From the NCBI GenBank assembly GCA_903919215.1, contig CAIXHI010000505.1:1-7493 (forward strand): a stretch of DNA of 7,493 bases, given 5' to 3'. The notes beneath the pieces were generated by a model. It did no database searches. It was given only the letters and a program-made list of their open reading frames with translations, and had not been told where the DNA came from. The DNA is from an uncultured Acidimicrobiaceae bacterium. Lineage in GTDB: Bacteria; Actinomycetota; Acidimicrobiia; Acidimicrobiales; Ilumatobacteraceae. The position numbers and the translations under genes were made by a program. Shown here piece after piece: positions 1 through 5,677 of this stretch (position 1 is the first letter of the stretch; each line of letters opens with the position of its first letter).

Positions 1-216
1 AAGGTCGTCGTCACCGGCGACACCACCCAGATCGACGTTCCTGATGGCCGCAGTGGCCTGATCGGTCTCGAACGTACGCTCACGGGGATCGACGGTCTCA
101 CGTTTGTGCACCTCAAGGCGGCCGATGTCGTGCGCCACCGGATTGTCGCTGACATCGTGTCCGCCTACGAGAAGGCCGACGAAGCCCGACTGCAGAAAGC
201 ACCCCACCGTGGTTGA
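1..216 (+). CDS. phoH: PhoH family protein, C-terminal end (5' truncated by window edge)
   Basis: The open frame enters at base 1 and stops at TGA 214-216, leaving the last 71 residues. They begin KVVVTGDTTQIDVP, followed by SGL, a GI..L.FVHL segment and DVVRHRIVADIVSAYE. This is the typical end of the PhoH P-loop ATPase domain: the sensor-like TGD.TQID.P motif, then the D.VRH..V..IV.AYE helix. PhoH proteins are cytoplasmic ATPases linked to RNA metabolism; some actinobacterial relatives carry a PIN RNase domain, but that region would lie outside this window. The Walker A and B motifs are also off-window, so activity cannot be judged. The 3' end overlaps the proposed ybeY start by 8 nt, and phoH-ybeY adjacency is widely conserved, which supports both calls. 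Confidence 0.93.
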   Translation, partial: KVVVTGDTTQIDVPDGRSGLIGLERTLTGIDGLTFVHLKAADVVRHRIVADIVSAYEKADEARLQKAPHRG

Positions 217-805
217 TCCGTCCCGACCGCACATCGACGCTCCTCGGCGAGTGGGTGGCGACGGCGACCCCGAGGTGTTCGTCGCCGACGAGCAGACCGA
301 CATCCCGGTCGACCTCGAGCGCTGGCAGGAGTTGGCCGCCGAGGTGCTGCGGTCCGAGGGTGTTCGCGGGTTGGCTGAACTGGCGCTGCTGTTCGTCAGC
401 GAAACCGAGATGTCCGAGCTGAACGAACTCCACATGGGCAAGCCCGGGCCCACCGATGTGCTCGCGTTCCCGATCGACGCCTCCGAGGCCGAGATCGTGT
501 TGCACGGCCAACCGATCAGTCGTGGCCCCGACCGTGCGCCTGCGGATCCGGGCGATATGCCACTGCTGCTGGGCGACGTCGTCATCTGCCCCGCAGTGGC
601 ACAGCGTCAGGCGCCGTCACATGCGGGAAGTTTCGACGACGAAATGGCTCTGTTGGTGGTGCACGGTGTGTTGCACGTACTCGGCCACGACCACGACGAC
701 GACGATCAGACCAGGGCGATGCGTGCTCGTGAGGTGGAGTTGCTGAGCGAACACCACTGGCACGGCGCTGCGCCTGAGACCTTTCGCCAAGGGCACGACG
801 AATGA
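209..805 (+). CDS. ybeY: Endoribonuclease YbeY (rRNA maturation factor)
   Basis: YbeY is a zinc-dependent single-strand endoribonuclease acting in 16S rRNA 3'-end maturation and ribosome quality control. With the GTG at 209 the product has 198 residues. The metal-binding motif HGVLHVLGHDH gives the three expected histidines at 152, 156 and 162. Upstream are the family motifs TDVLAFPID (82-90) and LLGDVVICPAVA (120-131). Between these two lies an extra loop (about residues 91-117, rich in Pro, Asp and Arg) that is longer than in E. coli YbeY. The GTG at 209 was chosen because it overlaps the phoH stop by 8 nt and suggests coupling. Family homology really begins near EVFVADEQ (residue 22), so in-frame GTGs at 251 or 275 are serious alternatives, and no convincing ribosome binding site decides between them. 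An ATG at 104 would overlap phoH by 113 nt and adds non-homologous residues. The 3' end overlaps the next gene by ATGA. Confidence 0.95.
   Translation: MVDPSRPHIDAPRRVGGDGDPEVFVADEQTDIPVDLERWQELAAEVLRSEGVRGLAELALLFVSETEMSELNELHMGKPGPTDVLAFPIDASEAEIVLHGQPISRGPDRAPADPGDMPLLLGDVVICPAVAQRQAPSHAGSFDDEMALLVVHGVLHVLGHDHDDDDQTRAMRAREVELLSEHHWHGAAPETFRQGHDE
789..793 (+). promoter_or_regulatory. Ribosome binding site for the CNNM/CBS protein
   Basis: AAGGG lies 8 nt before the ATG at 802, inside the last codons of ybeY. It supports that ATG as the start and fits a coupled ybeY/CNNM pair that shares ATGA. It is the clearest Shine-Dalgarno-like site seen at any gene start in this window. Confidence 0.55.
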
Positions 806-2097
806 TCGCCGACGCTGTCACCACTGATCTGCTGCTGGTCGCCGGCATTGTCGTGCTACTGATCGTGCTGGTGTTCTGCTCGATCGCCGAGATGGGGCTG
901 TCGCGAGTCTCCCGACCGCGAGCGGCCTCACTGGCGGACAAGGGCCTCAAGTCCGGTAAGGCGCTGAAGCGCCTCGTCGACGAACCAGCCAGCTGGGTCA
1001 ACGCACTGTTGCTCACGATCAACGTCAGCCAGATCGTGCAGACCACGTTGTGGGGGATTCTCGCCGGCCGACTGTTCGGCGGTTGGGGTGTCGTGGTGGG
1101 TGTGGTCTTGAACGTGGTGGTGTTCTTTGTCATCGCCGAGGCGATGCCGAAGACATATGCGGTGTTGCACCCGCAACGCGCTGCGCTGATGGTTGCTCGG
1201 CCCACCGCTGCGTTGGTGGCGTTCCCACCGTTGCGCTGGATCTCGAACTGGCTGATCAGCCTCACCAATGTGTTCATCAGGGGCAAGGGACTCGAGCAGG
1301 GTCCGTTCGTCTCAGAACAGGAGCTGTTGGGCATTGTCGAGACGGCCGTCGAGGACGGCGTCGTGGAGCACGAGGAGCGCGAGCTCATCGAGAGCATCAT
1401 CGAGTTCGGCGACACCATCGCGCGCGAGGTGATGGTGCCTCGGCCCGACATGGTGGTCATCGAGCAGACCTGCACCGTCACACAGGCGCTTGATACGGCG
1501 CTCGAGCATGGCTATAGCCGCTTGCCGGTGATGAACACCGATGAGGACGATGTGTTGGGGCTGGCGTTCGCCAAGGATCTGATGGGCGCTGAACGAGAGG
1601 GTGGCGGCGCCCGTCCCGTCACCGACTTCCTTCGTCCAGTGCACTTCGTGCCCGAGAACAAGCCGGTGAACCGCCTGATGCGTGAGATGCAGGCGGAGAA
1701 GTTCCACCTCGCGCTCGTTGCGGACGAATACGGTGCGATTGCTGGCTTGATCACACTGGAGGACTGCCTCGAGGAGCTCGTCGGTGAGATTGTCGACGAA
1801 CACGATGAGGAGGACGCTGAGGTGCAGCGACTGGCCGACGGCGACTATCTCATCGATGGTGGAATGGCGATTGGCGACCTCAACGATCTGCTCGGAACCC
1901 GTCTGCCCGACGAGGACTGGGACACGCTGGGCGGCTTCCTCTTCGGCACACTCGAACACGTTCCCGACGCAGGTGAATCCGTAGTGCAGGACGGTTGGCG
2001 GTTCGCGGCCGCCGAAATGGATGGTCGCCGTATCCGGCGGGTGAAGGTCACCGTCGAGCATCCGCTCGGGACCGAGGGAACCGACCCGGCCAGCTGA
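802..2097 (+). CDS. CNNM/CorC-type membrane protein with CBS pair (hemolysin-family, TlyC/CorC-like)
   Basis: The product has 431 residues. The N-terminal CNNM (DUF21) membrane domain covers about residues 1-165, with hydrophobic segments near 7-29, 64-88, 94-113 and 130-157 and the AEAMPKT motif at 112-118, equivalent to the family's GE.LPK. Next comes the classical linker EQELLGIVE (172-180) and EHEERELIESIIEFGD (189-204). The CBS pair follows (about 207-262 and 272-328) and contains MVPRPDMVVI and DEYGAIAGLITLEDCLEELVGEI. A CorC_HlyC C-terminal domain (about 345-418) contains DWDTLGGFLFGTLEHVP. Family members are implicated in Mg2+ (or Co2+) efflux and homeostasis, with the CBS domains sensing adenine nucleotides. 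The label 'hemolysin' is historical. The start ATG shares ATGA with the ybeY stop and has an AAGGG site 8 nt upstream. The phoH-ybeY-CNNM order matches M. tuberculosis Rv2368c-Rv2366c. Transport substrate cannot be read from sequence. Confidence 0.93.
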   Translation: MIADAVTTDLLLVAGIVVLLIVLVFCSIAEMGLSRVSRPRAASLADKGLKSGKALKRLVDEPASWVNALLLTINVSQIVQTTLWGILAGRLFGGWGVVVGVVLNVVVFFVIAEAMPKTYAVLHPQRAALMVARPTAALVAFPPLRWISNWLISLTNVFIRGKGLEQGPFVSEQELLGIVETAVEDGVVEHEERELIESIIEFGDTIAREVMVPRPDMVVIEQTCTVTQALDTALEHGYSRLPVMNTDEDDVLGLAFAKDLMGAEREGGGARPVTDFLRPVHFVPENKPVNRLMREMQAEKFHLALVADEYGAIAGLITLEDCLEELVGEIVDEHDEEDAEVQRLADGDYLIDGGMAIGDLNDLLGTRLPDEDWDTLGGFLFGTLEHVPDAGESVVQDGWRFAAAEMDGRRIRRVKVTVEHPLGTEGTDPAS

Positions 2098-2109
2098 CGC
2101 TGTCGCAGG

Positions 2110-3255
2110 TCAGGTGCCAGCGGTATCTGCTGTGAGCAGGTATCGCTGCACCTTGCCGAGTGCGGTGCGGGGCAGCGCAGCGACCGTGTGCAGCTCCTTG
2201 GGAGCGCAGAACGCTGGCATCTGTTCGGCGACGTGTGCCCGGCACTCGCTGAGTGTGGGAGCCGGGCCGCTCGCCGCCGGGACCACCCAGGCGACCACGC
2301 GTTGGCCCCATTCGGGGTCCGCCACGCCAGCCACGGCGACTTCGGCGACGCCAGGGTGCGTTGCCAAGATCGCTTCGACTGCCTCGGGCCACACATTCTC
2401 GCCACCGGTGATGATCATGTCGCCGCGCCGACCTTCCACGTGCAGTCGGCCATCTGCCAACCAGCGGCCGAGATCGCCGGTGTGTAGCCACCCGGCGTCG
2501 TCGAGAGGTGTGCTGCCGTCGCGATATGCACGGAGCAGCATCGGACAGCGGATCAGCACTTCACCGATGTCGTCGCCGTCATGCTCGGCGGAGATGCGCA
2601 CCTCGACACCGTCCAGAGGTCGGCCGTCGTACACCACGCCGCTACCGGTCTCGGTGAGGCCGTAGGTGGTGTGGGTGTTGCGCGGCAGAGTGGACGGCGG
2701 CCGTGCACCGCCGAGGACGATGGTGCGGAACACGCCAGGGTCGATACGGGCGAGCGCAGTCGCGACGAGCGACACGGCGGTCGCGCCTTGTCGGGCGGCG
2801 GCGGTGACGCGAGCGGCATCAAACCCGTCGTGCACGACGAGACCGGTACCGGTGTGCAGCGCGCGGGTGATCACCGACAGGCCGCCGACGTGCGCCAAGG
2901 GCAGACACGCCAGCCAGGTGTCGGCCGGGGTCATGCCGAGGCGAGCACTCGTGGCCGTGGCGGAGGCAGCGATGGCTGTGTGGGTGAGCACGACGCCCTT
3001 GGGGGTGCCAGTGGATCCGCTAGTGGCCATCACGAGTGCATCACCGGCTTCGATCGATCGTGCGTCCGGCAGCGTGTGGCGTCCGTGCTCATCGACGACG
3101 AAACCGACGGCCATCGCAGCCAGCAGTGCCTCCTTGGCCGCCAGTGGAAGACGTCGGTCGACCGGCAAGACGGCGTTCCCCGCGTTCCATTCGCGCTGGA
3201 GTGCGTCGACGAACGCGGTGCCGCCGGGTATGTCGATCGCAACCAAGTGAGGCAC
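2110..3255 (-). CDS. menE: o-Succinylbenzoate--CoA ligase (MenE)
   Basis: MenE activates o-succinylbenzoate with ATP and CoA to OSB-CoA in menaquinone synthesis. The 381-residue product is an ANL-superfamily adenylating enzyme. It has the P-loop ATSGSTGTPKGVVLTH (77-92), the LPLAHVGGL segment (118-126), TYGLTET (197-203), GWLHTGDLG with Asp261 (255-263), the hinge region RRGDMIITGGENVWP (276-290) and the catalytic lysine in PRTALGKVQR (Lys368). The first domain is short, with only about 76 residues before the P-loop, like the compact actinobacterial MenE and unlike the longer enterobacterial enzyme. That compactness and the neighbouring menA, menH and menD favour MenE over a general acyl-CoA ligase. 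The GTG at 3255 was chosen because homology begins with PHLVAID and a -10-like TATCCT lies 7 nt upstream. Starting at 3408 would run through the menA start region and add low-complexity sequence. It is divergent from menA and convergent with the CNNM gene across a 12-nt gap. Confidence 0.92.
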   Translation of the reverse strand: MPHLVAIDIPGGTAFVDALQREWNAGNAVLPVDRRLPLAAKEALLAAMAVGFVVDEHGRHTLPDARSIEAGDALVMATSGSTGTPKGVVLTHTAIAASATATSARLGMTPADTWLACLPLAHVGGLSVITRALHTGTGLVVHDGFDAARVTAAARQGATAVSLVATALARIDPGVFRTIVLGGARPPSTLPRNTHTTYGLTETGSGVVYDGRPLDGVEVRISAEHDGDDIGEVLIRCPMLLRAYRDGSTPLDDAGWLHTGDLGRWLADGRLHVEGRRGDMIITGGENVWPEAVEAILATHPGVAEVAVAGVADPEWGQRVVAWVVPAASGPAPTLSECRAHVAEQMPAFCAPKELHTVAALPRTALGKVQRYLLTADTAGT

Positions 3256-3262
3256 AAGGGCG

Positions 3263-3268
3263 AGGATA
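3263..3268 (-). promoter_or_regulatory. Predicted -10 element of menE (leaderless-type)
   Basis: On the minus strand TATCCT sits 7 nt before the menE GTG. Transcription would therefore start at or next to the start codon, as in leaderless mRNAs, which are common in actinobacteria. No Shine-Dalgarno sequence precedes the GTG. I see no convincing -35 hexamer at 16-18 nt spacing; it would fall inside the menA coding start. This is inference from sequence only. Confidence 0.5.
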
Positions 3269-3271
3269 GGC

Positions 3272-3277
3272 GAGACT
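3272..3277 (+). promoter_or_regulatory. Possible -10 element of menA
   Basis: GAGACT fits the loose actinobacterial -10 pattern (A at position 2, T at position 6) and ends 7 nt before the menA ATG. That is the same spacing as the stronger hexamers at menE and menD. It matches the consensus poorly, so this is a weak call. It lies only 3 nt from the menE -10 on the other strand, so the two promoters would overlap. A GGA just before the ATG is too close to act as a ribosome binding site. Confidence 0.28.
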
Positions 3278-3284
3278 GGCCGGA

Positions 3285-4151
3285 ATGAATCGTTGGATGA
3301 TCGGTGCCCGCCCTCGCACACTTCCCGCTGCCGTCGTGCCGGTGGCACTCGGCGCCGCTGCAGCTGCCGGTGGCGCTCATCCGGTGTGGTGGCGCATGGC
3401 ACCGGCATTGGTGGTGAGCCTGGCGCTGCAGGTGGGCGTCAACTTCGCCAACGACTACAGCGATGGCGTACGCGGCACCGACGAGGTGCGCGTCGGTCCG
3501 GTGCGTCTGGTGGCGAGTGGGCTGGCCACGCCCTCGGCCGTGAAGAAGGCGGCACTCGCGGCGTTTGGCGTCGCCGCAGTCGCTGGCTTGGCGCTCGCGG
3601 CGGTGACCACGTGGTGGCTGCTCGCGGTCGGTGTTGCCGCCATCCTCGCCGCCTGGGGCTACACCGGCGGGCCTCGGCCGTATGGCTACATGGGTCTCGG
3701 TGAGGTGTTCGTGTTCGTGTTCTTCGGGCTCGTGGCCACGACCGGGTCGATGTATGTCGTGGGCGAGCAGATCACGCTCGTCGGCTGGCTGGCCGGGTGC
3801 GCCGCCGGTTGTCTCGCCTGCGCGCTGTTGGTGGTGAACAACCTGCGCGACATCCCGACCGATCGTGAGGTGGGCAAGCACACGTTGGCAGTCCGCATCG
3901 GTGATCGGCCGACACGGTGGTTCTACGTTGCGCTGCTGTCGGCCGCCAAGTTGTTGGTGATCGCGATTGCGGTGGTCGATCGACCGTGGGCAGCGATCGG
4001 TCTGGTCGGCATCCTCGTGGCGCTCCCGGCGGTGAAGGCCGTGCTCGGCGGTGCCAAGGGTCCGGCGCTGATTCCGGTGTTGGGTCTCACCGGCAAGGTG
4101 CAGTTGGCCACAGGCGTGCTGGCCGCGCTCGGTATGGCCATCTCTGGCTGA
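3285..4151 (+). CDS. menA: 1,4-dihydroxy-2-naphthoate polyprenyltransferase (MenA)
   Basis: MenA transfers a polyprenyl chain from its diphosphate to 1,4-dihydroxy-2-naphthoate, giving demethylmenaquinone, in the cytoplasmic membrane. The 288-residue product is a UbiA-family integral membrane protein with about eight or nine hydrophobic segments. The two Asp-rich Mg2+/diphosphate motifs are both intact: NFANDYSDGVRGTD (53-66), and NNLRDIPTDREVGKHTLAVR (185-204) with Asp189, Asp193, Gly197 and Lys198. The opening WMIGARPRTLPAAVVPV (residues 4-20) is typical of MenA rather than other UbiA prenyltransferases, and the length is normal. The ATG at 3285 gives the expected N-terminus. It is divergent from menE across 29 nt and convergent with menH across 6 nt, a context that supports menaquinone rather than ubiquinone or heme synthesis. 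No signal peptide is expected or seen. Confidence 0.95.
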   Translation: MNRWMIGARPRTLPAAVVPVALGAAAAAGGAHPVWWRMAPALVVSLALQVGVNFANDYSDGVRGTDEVRVGPVRLVASGLATPSAVKKAALAAFGVAAVAGLALAAVTTWWLLAVGVAAILAAWGYTGGPRPYGYMGLGEVFVFVFFGLVATTGSMYVVGEQITLVGWLAGCAAGCLACALLVVNNLRDIPTDREVGKHTLAVRIGDRPTRWFYVALLSAAKLLVIAIAVVDRPWAAIGLVGILVALPAVKAVLGGAKGPALIPVLGLTGKVQLATGVLAALGMAISG

Positions 4152-4157
4152 CCCACC

Positions 4158-4934
4158 TCAGCGTGGCAGGGCAGTGGCAATCGCGTCGGCGACCGCCTGT
4201 GGCTGCTGCAGGTGGGCGGCGTGCGCCGCATCTGGGATGAGTACGACGCGTCCGGTGGGGACGGTGGACGCAATCTGCTCGGCGATGGCGGCGAACTTGG
4301 TGTCGAGCGCGCCGGCGAGGGCGAGCACGGGCATGTTCAGTTCCCGCAATCGGGGCCACAGCGGCAGCTGTTCCCCGGTGCCCGCCGAGCGCAGGCTGGC
4401 AGCCAGGCCATCCACGGTGTTGCGCAGTCGGTCGGCCCGATCGGCGTCGGTGAACTCGAATCCCCCGAACAGCGGCAGGGAGGTCCATTCATCGAGGAAC
4501 GCTTCCAGGCCGATGTCCGTCAGGTGCTCGGCGGTCTGGTCGTCATGCGCTCGCCGCAACGAGCGTTCGTCGGCGTCGTTGATGCCCGGATGCGCACCCA
4601 GGACCACGAGCGACTGCACGAGGTGCGGGTACATCAGTGCGAGGTGCAGACACACCCGACCGCCGAGGCTGTAACCGATGTACGTGCCGCGTCCGCCGAT
4701 CGTGGCGATCATGTCGGCTGTGCGTCGCAGATCGGCACGCACCGCTGCTGAGCCGCCGTGACCGGGCAGGTCGATGACGATCGCTTGCAGACCGCGAGCA
4801 ACGAGAAGCTCTGCGATCGGCTTCCACGAGTTGCCGGTCTGGGTGAACCCGTGCGCGAACACCACCCGTGGGGCGTGCAGGTCGCCCAGTCGCTCGGCGG
4901 CCAGTGGACCGGACAGTGGGGTCCAGTCAGACAT
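4158..4934 (-). CDS. menH: 2-Succinyl-6-hydroxy-2,4-cyclohexadiene-1-carboxylate synthase (MenH), alpha/beta hydrolase
   Basis: MenH eliminates pyruvate from the MenD product SEPHCHC to give SHCHC. The 258-residue product has the alpha/beta-hydrolase fold: FAHGFTQTGNSW (26-37, oxyanion region), DLPGHGGS (55-62), the nucleophile elbow GYSLGGR with Ser89, the acid in GALDTKF (Asp211) and the base in PDAAHAAHLQQP (His238). GYSLGGR, the ERSLRR segment (123-128), EWTSLPLF and the HAAHLQQP ending resemble MenH more than generic esterases, and menD, menE and menA are neighbours. A related hydrolase activity cannot be fully excluded by sequence. The ATG at 4934 overlaps the frnE stop by 8 nt, so menH is probably translated by coupling from the frnE transcript. 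Only a weak purine stretch (GACGAG) precedes it. Its 3' end is 6 nt from the menA stop, convergent, with no visible terminator between. Confidence 0.87.
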   Translation of the reverse strand: MSDWTPLSGPLAAERLGDLHAPRVVFAHGFTQTGNSWKPIAELLVARGLQAIVIDLPGHGGSAAVRADLRRTADMIATIGGRGTYIGYSLGGRVCLHLALMYPHLVQSLVVLGAHPGINDADERSLRRAHDDQTAEHLTDIGLEAFLDEWTSLPLFGGFEFTDADRADRLRNTVDGLAASLRSAGTGEQLPLWPRLRELNMPVLALAGALDTKFAAIAEQIASTVPTGRVVLIPDAAHAAHLQQPQAVADAIATALPR

Positions 4935-5646
4935 CGCACGACTCGTCGTTACATGCCTGGCCGGTGGTGCTCGTGGTGGCAGCGTCGTCGGCAGCTTCCT
5001 GCTCCTTGCGGGCCAACAGTCGGCGAATGACGTTGATGAACGTGTCGGCATCTTGCGCGCCGGGCACCGACCACCGTCCGTCGAGCACGAAGGTGGGCAC
5101 TGCGGTGATCTCGGCGTCGGCGGCGTACTGCAGCATCGAGCGCACGTGGTCGGTGCCGTCGTCGCTGTCGAGGAACGCCCGCACGCGGTCGCCCGCCATG
5201 CCGACATCTTCTGCCAGACCAGCCAGTACGTCACGGTCGCCCACATCGGCGCCGTCGCAGAAGTACGCCTGCAGCAGGCGCTCCTTCAGCGCGTACTGGT
5301 GGCCGGTGGCCTCGGCCAGCCACAGCAATCGGTGGGCCAGCAACGTATTGGCCCGCAGTGCTCGCTCCATGTGGAACTCGAGTCCGTCGCCGGCGGCCAC
5401 CTCCGTGACCTGGGCGATGATCGCTGCGGCGCGCTCGTGTCCGCCGAACTTCTTCGCGTAGGCCTCGATCACGGGTGTCGCGCTTCCCGGGGACGCCGTT
5501 GGATCGAGCTGATAGGGGCGAAACACGACCTGCAGATCAACCTCGTCGGCGAGCGCCGCCGCAGCCGTTTCCCATCTGCGCTTCCCGATGTAGCACCACG
5601 GGCAGACGACATCGGACCAGATCTCGACAGTGAGTGAAGGACGCAC
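4927..5646 (-). CDS. frnE: DsbA-family thiol-disulfide oxidoreductase, FrnE-like
   Basis: The 239-residue product is a cytoplasmic thioredoxin-fold protein of the DsbA/FrnE group, with no signal peptide or membrane segment. Near the N-terminus VEIWSDVVCPWCYIGKRR carries the CPWC redox motif (Cys15, Cys18). An all-helical insert follows, and the cis-proline loop is AVPTFVLDG (Pro184), followed by VPGAQ. This is the FrnE layout. The last residues form a second cysteine pair, Cys232 and Cys237, in a CX4C arrangement (CNDESC) after a linker rich in Ala, Thr and Ser. A CX4C pair in addition to CXXC is known from Deinococcus radiodurans FrnE. The likely role is disulfide exchange or isomerisation; substrates are unknown. 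The GTG at 5646 lies 6 nt after a TATCCT hexamer and gives the normal FrnE N-terminus. It is the first gene of a two-gene unit with menH (8-nt overlap) and is divergent from menD. The symbol is given by resemblance; a link to menaquinone synthesis is not established. Confidence 0.85.
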   Translation of the reverse strand: MRPSLTVEIWSDVVCPWCYIGKRRWETAAAALADEVDLQVVFRPYQLDPTASPGSATPVIEAYAKKFGGHERAAAIIAQVTEVAAGDGLEFHMERALRANTLLAHRLLWLAEATGHQYALKERLLQAYFCDGADVGDRDVLAGLAEDVGMAGDRVRAFLDSDDGTDHVRSMLQYAADAEITAVPTFVLDGRWSVPGAQDADTFINVIRRLLARKEQEAADDAATTSTTGQACNDESCDV

Positions 5647-5652
5647 AGGGCG

Positions 5653-5658
5653 AGGATA
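5653..5658 (-). promoter_or_regulatory. Predicted -10 element of the frnE-menH unit (leaderless-type)
   Basis: On the minus strand TATCCT lies 6 nt before the frnE GTG, so the transcript would begin at the start codon. The hexamer and the following CGCCCT are identical to those before menE. A -35 would overlap the menD start; none is convincing. Confidence 0.5.
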
Positions 5659-5664
5659 CGCCCC

Positions 5665-5670
5665 TATCGT
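5665..5670 (+). promoter_or_regulatory. Predicted -10 element of menD (leaderless-type)
   Basis: TATCGT ends 7 nt before the menD ATG at 5678, the spacing expected for transcription starting at the start codon. There is no Shine-Dalgarno-like sequence between. It favours ATG 5678 over the upstream in-frame GTG at 5630, which would lie inside the frnE coding start. No clear -35 is seen. Confidence 0.45.
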
Positions 5671-5677
5671 TGCGCTC

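Noticed and set aside
582..1481. 299-residue minus-strand open frame
   Set aside because: It lies antisense to ybeY and the CNNM gene, is rich in Ser, Thr and Arg with no recognisable domain, and is a by-product of high-GC codon use on the other strand.
1312..2061. 249-residue minus-strand open frame
   Set aside because: Antisense to the CBS and CorC domains of a well-supported gene; no motif and many His/Val runs typical of reversed GC-rich coding sequence.
2581..3288. 235-residue plus-strand open frame opposite menE
   Set aside because: Shadow of menE; Gly/Arg-rich and without family motifs, while the minus strand shows complete ANL-enzyme motifs.
3256..3408. Upstream extension of menE to an ATG at 3408
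   Set aside because: It would overlap the menA start by over 120 nt and adds residues unlike any MenE. The GTG at 3255 gives the proper N-terminus and has a -10-like hexamer in front.
4141..4165. Possible bidirectional terminator between menA and menH
   Set aside because: Only 6 nt separate the stops, and I could not find a stable inverted repeat followed by a T-run on either strand.
4935..5246. Upstream extension of menH into frnE
   Set aside because: The added residues are low-complexity and antisense-like in composition. ATG 4934 starts right at the MenH-like sequence and overlaps the frnE stop in a typical coupled fashion.
5630..5677. Earlier GTG start for menD
   Set aside because: It would place the menD N-terminus inside the frnE start codon region and over both predicted -10 hexamers. 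The extra 16 residues show no MenD homology that I recognise.
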